The notes under the pieces are model-generated. The model saw nothing but the letters and a program-made list of their open reading frames with translations. It was not told the DNA's origin and did not search any database. A DNA stretch of 63,253 nucleotides from Ministeria vibrans ATCC 50519 (lineage: Eukaryota; Opisthokonta; Filasterea): NCBI GenBank assembly GCA_943704425.1, contig CALSCP010001670.1, positions 55,480 through 118,732 on the forward strand, read 5' to 3'. Shown here one piece after another: positions 57,736 through 63,253 of the stretch; within the stretch, counting starts at the first letter, position 1, and the number at the start of each line of letters is the position of its first letter. Position numbers and translations under genes: made by a program.

Positions 57736-58421
57736 TCTTATGAAAAAATGTTGATGATTGATTTTTTTTTTTCAAGAATACACTATCGCTCACTGATTAA
57801 TAATCGTCCTTTTTTTTTGCTTCTCTCAAGGTAAATCGTGTGTGTGGGTGTGTTTGAGTTGTGGCTGTGGCGGGGGGTCGTGGCGGGCCTGGCGACGGCG
57901 TTGCTGCTGCTCTTGCGTGTTTCTCACTGCACTGCCCGTCGCGCAGTGTCTGCGTCGCCCGCGCATCCCATCGCTGTGTGGGCTGCATCTGCTGCGGCGT
58001 CTGCCCCGTGCTGTGCGCGACGCAGCCCCCTTCGCTGCCTCCCCCGACACTTTCCTCGTGTCCGAAAGTAAAATGGAAAGCCCCTTGAAGGCCCTTTCGT
58101 CGCGCCTCTTCCACCCTCGCCGTATGCCCTTGGTGTGTCTAACCTTCTTGTCGCTGCGCTGCTGCGCGTTATGCGAGCGTTTGCTTGAAATCTTCATAAA
58201 AAGAAAAAATGAAAAAATGAAGAAAAAAAAAAAAAGAGAAATGACCCAACGAGCTCAGTTTGGGGCGTTGTGTGCGCCTGGCGTGCATGCCCGTGACTTT
58301 GGTGTGTGCAGATGCGTCTGATTGTGGCGGGCTTGTGTGTGTGTGTTCTCGTAAAGTGCTGAACCTTTTTTTTCTTTTTTTTTCTCTCTTTTCCTCTTAG
58401 AGTTGTACATTTTGTCTTGTA
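57736..58421. other. Divergent upstream region of TrpC-TrpF and RPL3
   Basis: 686 bp between divergent starts. The part from 57840 to 58190 is GC-rich and carries open frames on both strands, including a 77-codon frame at 57838 with a hydrophobic patch, but no family or splice link. A run of A lies at 58200-58240. Near 58365-58400 is a T/CT-rich tract ending in TTAG, resembling an acceptor; the RPL3 transcript may therefore have a 5' UTR intron. Confidence 0.45.
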
Positions 58422-59889
58422 ATGGTAAGCAATTCAACCTGTGCATCACGTCCAACCTACCTTCTAACATGGTCTCTCTCTCTCTCTCTCTCTTTTGTTT
58501 CTTTTTTCTCCTTTTTTTTCTTCTCTTCTCTTCTCTTCCTTCCTTCTCATCACAGTCTCACCGTAAGTTTGAAGCTCCCCGTCACGGTCATCTTGGTCTG
58601 CGCCCGCGCAAGCGTGCCCCTGGCCCGCGTGGCAAGGTCAAGTCGTTCCCCAAGGACGACCCGTCCAACCCCCCTCACCTGACGGCCTTTATGGTCTACA
58701 AGGCCGGCATGACGCACATTCTGCGTGAGGTGGAGCGCGCTGGCTCCCTCATGAACAAGAAGGAGGTTGTCGAGGCCGTGACGGTCCTGGAGGCGCCCCC
58801 GATGGTCCCCGTCGGCGTTGTCGGCTACGTGCGCACCCCGCGTGGCCTGCGCTCGCTCACCACCGTGTGGACGCAGCACCTGAGCGATGAGGTCCGCCGC
58901 CGCTTCTACAAGAACTGGTACAAGTCCAAGAAGAAGGCGTTCACCAAGTACGCCGCCAAGTACTCGACGGACGTTGGCAAGTCGGAGATCCAGCGTGAGG
59001 TTGAGCGCATCAAGAAGTACTGCCAGGTCGTGCGCGTGCTCTGCCACACCCAGATGGCCCACATCAAGAACGGCCAGAAGAAGGCCAACCTTATGGAGAT
59101 CCAGATCAACGGTGGCTCCGTCGAGGACAAGGTAAAGAAAGAGAGAAACACTGCCTGCGTGTGTGTGTGCTGACGTGCTGTGCAAATTAGATCAAGTTCG
59201 CTATGGACTCGTTTGAGAAGGAGATCAAGGTGGACAGCGTGTTCTCGCACAACGAGATGATTGACACGATTGGCGTGACACGTGGCCACGGTAACACTGG
59301 CATCACGAAGCGCTGGGGCACCAAGAAGCTGCCGCGCAAGACGCACAAGGGTCTGCGCAAGGTGGGTTGCATTGGAGCGTGGCATCCGTCTGATGTCCAG
59401 ACGACCGTGCCCCGTGCCGGTCAGCACGGTTTCCATCGCCGCACTGAGCTCAACAAGAAGATCTACCGCATCGGTGCGGCCATCCACACCGAGGGCGACA
59501 AGGTCATCAAGAACAACGCTGCCACCGAGTACGATCTTACCGACAAGAGCATCACCCCCATGGGTGGCTTCCCCCACTACGGAGAGGTAAGAACGACAAG
59601 CAAAAAAAAAAAAAAAAAAGTTCCGTGTCTCATTGTTCGTGCGCCTCGTTCTCTTTTCACCTAGGTCAACGGTGACTTCATCATCATCAAGGGCTGCATC
59701 ATGGGCCCCGCCCGCCGCGTCGTTGTCCTGCGCAAGTCGCTCCTCACCCACACCAGCCGCAAGGCCCTCGAGAAGATCACGCTCAAGTTCATCGACACGA
59801 CCGCCAAGCAGGGTCACGGCCGCTTCCAGACGGCCGAGGAGAAGAGCTCCTTCCTGGGCGCTCTCAAGCGCGACAAGGTTGCCGAGTAA
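58422..59889 (+). CDS. RPL3: 60S ribosomal protein uL3 (L3)
   Basis: Exons 58422-58424, 58556-59131, 59191-59586 and 59665-59889 encode 399 aa, a normal eukaryotic uL3. The first coding exon is only the ATG; a CT-rich intron separates it from [19 protein letters not shown]. Conserved stretches include [80 protein letters not shown]-type sequence, [15 protein letters not shown] with [34 protein letters not shown] and [15 protein letters not shown]. The methylated-His loop region (AGQxGFHHRT in homologues) reads [10 protein letters not shown]. uL3 is essential for 60S assembly and the peptidyl-transferase centre. Codons end strongly in C or G, as expected for high expression. Secure. Confidence 0.97.
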
Positions 59890-60371
59890 GCCTTGCTGAT
59901 CCGATTTCACTACAATACAAATATAATAATTCCTTCTCACGTGGAAGACAAAAAAAAAATTCAGTCGATTTTATGTTCATTCTGTCCAATACCAAATTTT
60001 TAATTATGTCGAAAACTATAGAGTGTTAGATTTTATTTTATAAGCCGTCAAGTGAGTCGATCCTTATTTTCGTCTCTGCTGAGCTTGTGATGTGGTGTGA
60101 GGGCTGTGTTCCTGACAGAGTACTACATAAACGATTCCATTTTTGTGTCTCATTTGGGAAGACCAATAATTTTTTTGGTACATTGGTATCTTATTGATAT
60201 ATAAAAGAAGAAGAATTATTTATTTAAGAATACAACCCATTCATTAATGATACAGTCACCACTCACCACGCGAAGACATAATTATATTAATAATAATATT
60301 ACTATTATTTATTTAGTGGCTCCCAGGCTTTGTTCTTCGTTTGTGATGATTAATAATTAATAATTGTAATT
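59890..60371. other. AT-rich spacer between convergent RPL3 and lipocalin
   Basis: 482 bp between the stops of two converging genes. It is AT-rich throughout, with runs of A, T and TAATAATA near 60280-60315 and no open frame of note. It contains both 3' UTRs. I recognised no RNA gene or repeat family. Confidence 0.5.
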
Positions 60372-61332
60372 TTACACAGGGGGACATCCGACAGTCGGCA
60401 CCGGCTTGACGTCGTCAAGGTCAAAGCCCATGGCAGTGAGTTTGGATGTGATGGAGTCGAGGAGCGACTGGGGGACTGTGAGGGCGCGGGTGAGGACCCA
60501 CACGTCGTCGTCGTCGAGGGTGCGTCCAACGGCGCCAAGGCACGACGCGACCACCGAGTAGGTCGTGTAGTCGCTGGCGATGATCTGGTAGGGTCCTGCG
60601 ACGGGGGCGCCGGGGAAGAGCACGCGCAGGTCGCACGGGTTGGACGCGTTTGCGATGGTCGCCTGGCCCTGGGCGCCAGTGAGGGGCGCCGAGAGCGAGC
60701 CCTTGCGGCACAGGTTGTTGACGCCGACCGTGCTGGCCGACGTCAGCGTGTAGTTGGCCGTCTCGCAGAAGCAGTTGCGGCCGAAGTAGAATGACGTTGA
60801 CTGCAGCTGTGTGTACCACAGACCTGTTTGTTTTGGAGGAGAGAGAGAGAGAGTGAAGCGAGTTTAAGGATCTGCCGACGGAAGAAAAAGACAAAGAGCA
60901 AAACTAGGTGTCATCGATCGGATGACAGTGTGGTCACATGGGCGTTTAGGACGAAATTAGGAGCGGGGGTCTTGGGCTGTGGGTCACGCGCCGTAGCGAG
61001 CAGCCTTGGGAGCTCAGGAAGAGCGAAACGTGGGGGCTCGATTAAATCTTAATGACGATCGGATCTAAACCGCAAATCGACGCGAATCCGAGACACCCGA
61101 TCAGGCACCGTCGCCATGTGGCCCTTTTTATGATGTGTCGGTAGAGTGTGGAGAGCAGTGGGGCTCCGCTGCGGCTCAAAGACGGTAAGGATGACATGAA
61201 ATCGAAAGTACCTTGATATTTGGCGACATCGAAATCGGCGCCTTGTTCACAGAGGCTGTACTCCTTTGGGCACTTGGCGCCTTCGGAGACGACGACCAGA
61301 GCGATGAGAATGGTGGCAAAGAGGGTGTGCAT
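60372..61332 (-). CDS. Secreted lipocalin
   Basis: Exons 61332-61212 and 60823-60372 encode 190 aa, the usual lipocalin size. A signal peptide MHTLFATILIALVVVSEGA is followed by FDVAKYQGLWYTQLQS, the lipocalin first conserved region (GxW with Tyr), here split by the intron. NCFCETANYTL matches the CxxANY strand of apolipoprotein D and bacterial Blc types. DYTTYSVVASC with VWVLTRALTVP corresponds to the YxxYxxV..C and V-W-x-L-x-R region of the same group. Six or more cysteines allow the ApoD-like disulfides. Lipocalins bind small hydrophobic molecules in a beta barrel; the ligand is unknown. The in-frame ATG at 61353 adds seven residues before the signal and is less likely the start. Confidence 0.88.
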
Positions 61333-61849
61333 GTTTTCAGCGGGAGACAACAAAAATTATTGACACATGAGGCGAAAATGAAATGACGATCGGTCAATCG
61401 GTTATTTTTTAAGATAACGGGAGTAAACCACAAAAAAATAACATCAGTGACGTCACAGCAAGCGACAGCGTCTACAGCGACCAAGTGCAGGTCAGAAGTC
61501 AGAAGACTCGGGTCTGAGCCTCTGAGGAGTGCGGACTCGCTGGCCCCGCCGATTGGGCACTGATTGCGCTCACCGGGGGGCTCCTGGCGCAGTCGAAATA
61601 ACCGATCCTTCACCTTTTACCTTTTTTTGTACTATCGCACCCTCTGACCTGGCTGGGGTGCAGAACCTCTCTCCTCCCCGAGCCCCTGTCTAATTGTCGA
61701 TCCCTTTGCAGTTTGCATTCAGCCGAGGCTGCCAAATACGTGCGTGCTTCTTCCAGTCCATGCAGGCACCACGGGAGGGACTCACCGAGGGAGTCCCCTG
61801 CCTGGACTGAAGGAGTCCTTCGGAACTGCCTGGCTGGGCACGCCGACTC
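61333..61849. other. Non-coding stretch upstream of the lipocalin gene, with a strong hairpin
   Basis: About 500 bp with no supported gene. It must contain the lipocalin promoter near 61333-61450. At 61754-61809 it holds a long imperfect inverted repeat (described separately). I checked for tRNA and snRNA motifs and saw none. Confidence 0.45.
61754..61809. other. 56-nt imperfect inverted repeat (stem-loop)
   Basis: The arms CAGTCCATGCAGG (61754-61766) and CCTGCCTGGACTG (61797-61809) pair over 13 positions with one mismatch. Inside, GGGACTC (61777-61783) pairs with GAGTCCC (61791-61797) around the 7-nt loop ACCGAGG. A 10-nt unpaired bulge sits on the left side. The structure is much stronger than anything nearby. 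It could be a structured RNA, the trace of a mobile element end, or chance. Confidence 0.6.
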
Positions 61850-62455
61850 CCTGTGCGCTGCAACGAACTGACGCGCCGCAGTTATTTGCGTCGAGCACGA
61901 GGTGTGTTGCGTGCCCTTGCTTGCGTTTCTTTACGAGCAGCAGCAGCCGCTGTGCCAACGTACTGCTATTCTCGTCGACTCACGGGGAGCCACACGCCCA
62001 AGGGCTATTTGCGCCCGGTCTGTCCTATCTGGTGCAAAGTTTGCATTGAAGCGAGTTTCACCGGTGGTGATGTACCCATGACGGGAGAGCACGCATCTTC
62101 TGCCCTGGCTCGAACCCGGCCGGGGGTGCTCTCGTGTGGCGCGTCACATCCCCCTCTGTCGACATGTACTCGTTTAGAGTGGCCCTGTGGGAAGCGTGCA
62201 GTGGCGGAGAGCGACCATACGCGCCGTTCTATGACGACGAGACGGGCATCTGTGAGCATGTGCGTGGTGGCGGTCGGCCCCCTCCCACAGGACTTGACCA
62301 TCGTGTGCACGATGTGCTCTGTCGACGCACACTGGATCGAGCGACCGCATGCCCATGAAATGCACATGATGCTGGAGGAACTGCTAGAAGACAATGAGGA
62401 TGGCGACGATGAAGAGGAGGACGTTCGTACACCAGATATGATGAGTAAAATAAAT
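61850..62455 (+). pseudogene. Decayed protein kinase (C-lobe), probably TKL type
   Basis: Pieces of one kinase domain appear in order but in different frames. Near 61930-62045, RCANVLLFSSTHGEPHA then GLSYLVQSLH resembles the catalytic-loop NVLL and the segment after DFG, but HRD and DFG are lost (APG stands in place of DFG) and a stop follows. In another frame, 62146-62340 reads SVDMYSFRVALWEACSGGER with PYAPFYDDE and GLDHRVHDVL, matching the SDVYSFGVxLWE...GExPY part of TKL kinases. A third frame, 62338-62400, gives RPHAHEMHMMLEEL, the usual end of the domain (RPxAxEMxxxLEEL). At least two frameshifts and an internal stop are needed, so it is not a working gene. Confidence 0.65.
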
Positions 62456-63118
62456 TTGAGAATGATAATAATCTTATTGTGCTGACGCCAATAGTCCACT
62501 TTGAACTTTCAAGCTTCTCATAATTTTCTCATTACAACCATTTTCATTTAAGTGTGATTTAACATCTGAATAAGATCTGATCATCAGTCGTACGGCGAGA
62601 TTAGAGTTAATCGTTCATTCCCAAATCCCAATCAAACATTGAGCAAAAGTGAACTGATATTTCACTATTCACAATTCACACACACACTTTTCTCTTGCTC
62701 TTTGTTTGTGGCCTGCATCTGCCGTGATCGACGACCCAGAACACACTCGCACTACTCTTGCTGCTCTCAAAGGCGGTATGTGCGTCGCTCAACAATTGAA
62801 TAAATATGAACTTTGTTTGATTTCCTGCAATCTCCGCCGCTGTCGATTGTGGGACCGGGCTTGTTGCAGTGATGCAGTCCTTAGAATTGGCTTTGAACGC
62901 GCCTCTTCGCGAATCAATCCGTTCAGTCGAGTTTTCCTTTTTTTTTTTTTCGTCCAACAAAAATTAAAATCAATAACTTCTTGATGCGCTTGATTTTGAC
63001 GTCGCAAAGGAGGCGGTGTGGTCTATTGTGGTCGGTATTGTTGATTCTGGCGGTCAACTCACTCTCGCCGTCTTTTTTCTGCAGATTTAGAAACGATTAG
63101 GAAACGATTATCACTCGA
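62456..63118. other. AT-rich non-coding stretch
   Basis: About 660 bp after the kinase relic. Composition is AT-rich with TTTCATTT and TGATCATCA patches, a T run at 62936-62951, and short frames without family signals. Near 63082 CTGCAG follows a T run (TTTTTTCTGCAG) and could be an acceptor for the exon at the window end. Confidence 0.4.
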
Positions 63119-63253
63119 ATGACATTCTGTCGCCATCCACTGCTGAGCGATGTGTTTGCGTATGTGCGGGGTGAGGGGGTGAAGTTGTTCTGTGAAGATG
63201 AGACTGGGCCAGACCAGGTGGACGGTGCACTGGCGACAATGAAGGGACACGAG
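63119..63253 (+). CDS. Possible 5' part of a gene running off the window
   Basis: A frame of 45 codons stays open to the last base. It begins at ATG 63119 with MTFCRHPLLSDVFAYVRGEG and continues with acidic and Val/Leu-rich sequence to the edge. Codon use (many GTG, GAG, CTG) is like the coding exons of this window and unlike the AT-rich DNA before it. No family is recognised. The true start may lie further upstream across an intron ending at TTTTTTCTGCAG. Confidence 0.3.
   Translation, partial: MTFCRHPLLSDVFAYVRGEGVKLFCEDETGPDQVDGALATMKGHE

Noticed and set aside
57838-58321. Frames with a hydrophobic patch upstream of RPL3
   Set aside because: Cys/Arg/Leu-biased composition, no family, and probable 5' UTR or promoter of a divergent gene pair.
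61440-61750. Possible tRNA or spliceosomal RNA upstream of the kinase relic
   Set aside because: I looked for tRNA box B, U1, U2, U5 and U6 signatures by eye; none fits. A covariance-model search would be decisive.

Overview
The window is nuclear DNA of a unicellular eukaryote. The genes are split by spliceosomal introns with GT-AG borders. Coding exons are GC-rich, while introns and spacers are AT-, CT- or homopolymer-rich. TAA, TAG and TGA all serve as stops, so the code is standard. The gene set (Enhancer of polycomb, PANK4-type fusion, ABRACL, NSDHL, PAS kinase, BEACH protein, allantoicase) suggests an amoeboid or flagellate protist near the opisthokonts or amoebozoans. The sequence alone does not let me name the species. 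I joined exons by hand. In every multi-exon model the frame closes over all junctions, but none was checked against transcripts.

Layout, left to right: Enhancer of polycomb (-, 181-2580); mitochondrial ribosomal protein bL32m (+, 3586-4522); MFS sugar transporter (-, 4589-6724); ABRACL/Costars (+, 6957-7294); PANK4-like pantothenate kinase plus DUF89 fusion (-, 7375-10872); two-domain type II membrane glycosyltransferase (-, 10997-13690); NSDHL-like sterol C4-decarboxylating dehydrogenase (-, 13996-15899); membrane-anchored SDR (+, 16053-17567). Next come about 27 kb on the minus strand (44582 down to 17706) that read as one open frame over 12 exons. From the N-terminus it encodes a signal peptide, about 16 lamin-tail-like (LTD) repeats and 17 EGF modules, then a PH-BEACH-WD40 protein. 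I list this as two parts because the join is extraordinary, although splice phase favours one gene.

The right part holds allantoicase (+, 44774-46272); a small basic protein (-) beside an orphan heat-shock-factor-like exon; HisG (-, 47194-48605); an atypical small GTPase (-, 49005-49853); PAS kinase (+, 49960-55406); a TrpC-TrpF fusion (-, 55788-57735); ribosomal protein uL3 (+, 58422-59889); a secreted lipocalin (-, 60372-61332); and a decayed protein-kinase relic (+, about 61850-62455). A possible partial gene runs off the right edge.

Genes are dense and often head to head with short shared upstream regions: 106 bp between the GTPase and PAS kinase starts, 153 bp between NSDHL and SDR, 191 bp between the giant LTD gene and allantoicase, and 232 bp between transporter and ABRACL. 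Metabolic functions are mixed (CoA, sterol, purine, histidine and tryptophan metabolism), and I see no operon-like pathway cluster. The two membrane-bound NAD(P)-dependent dehydrogenases side by side are the only hint of functional grouping.
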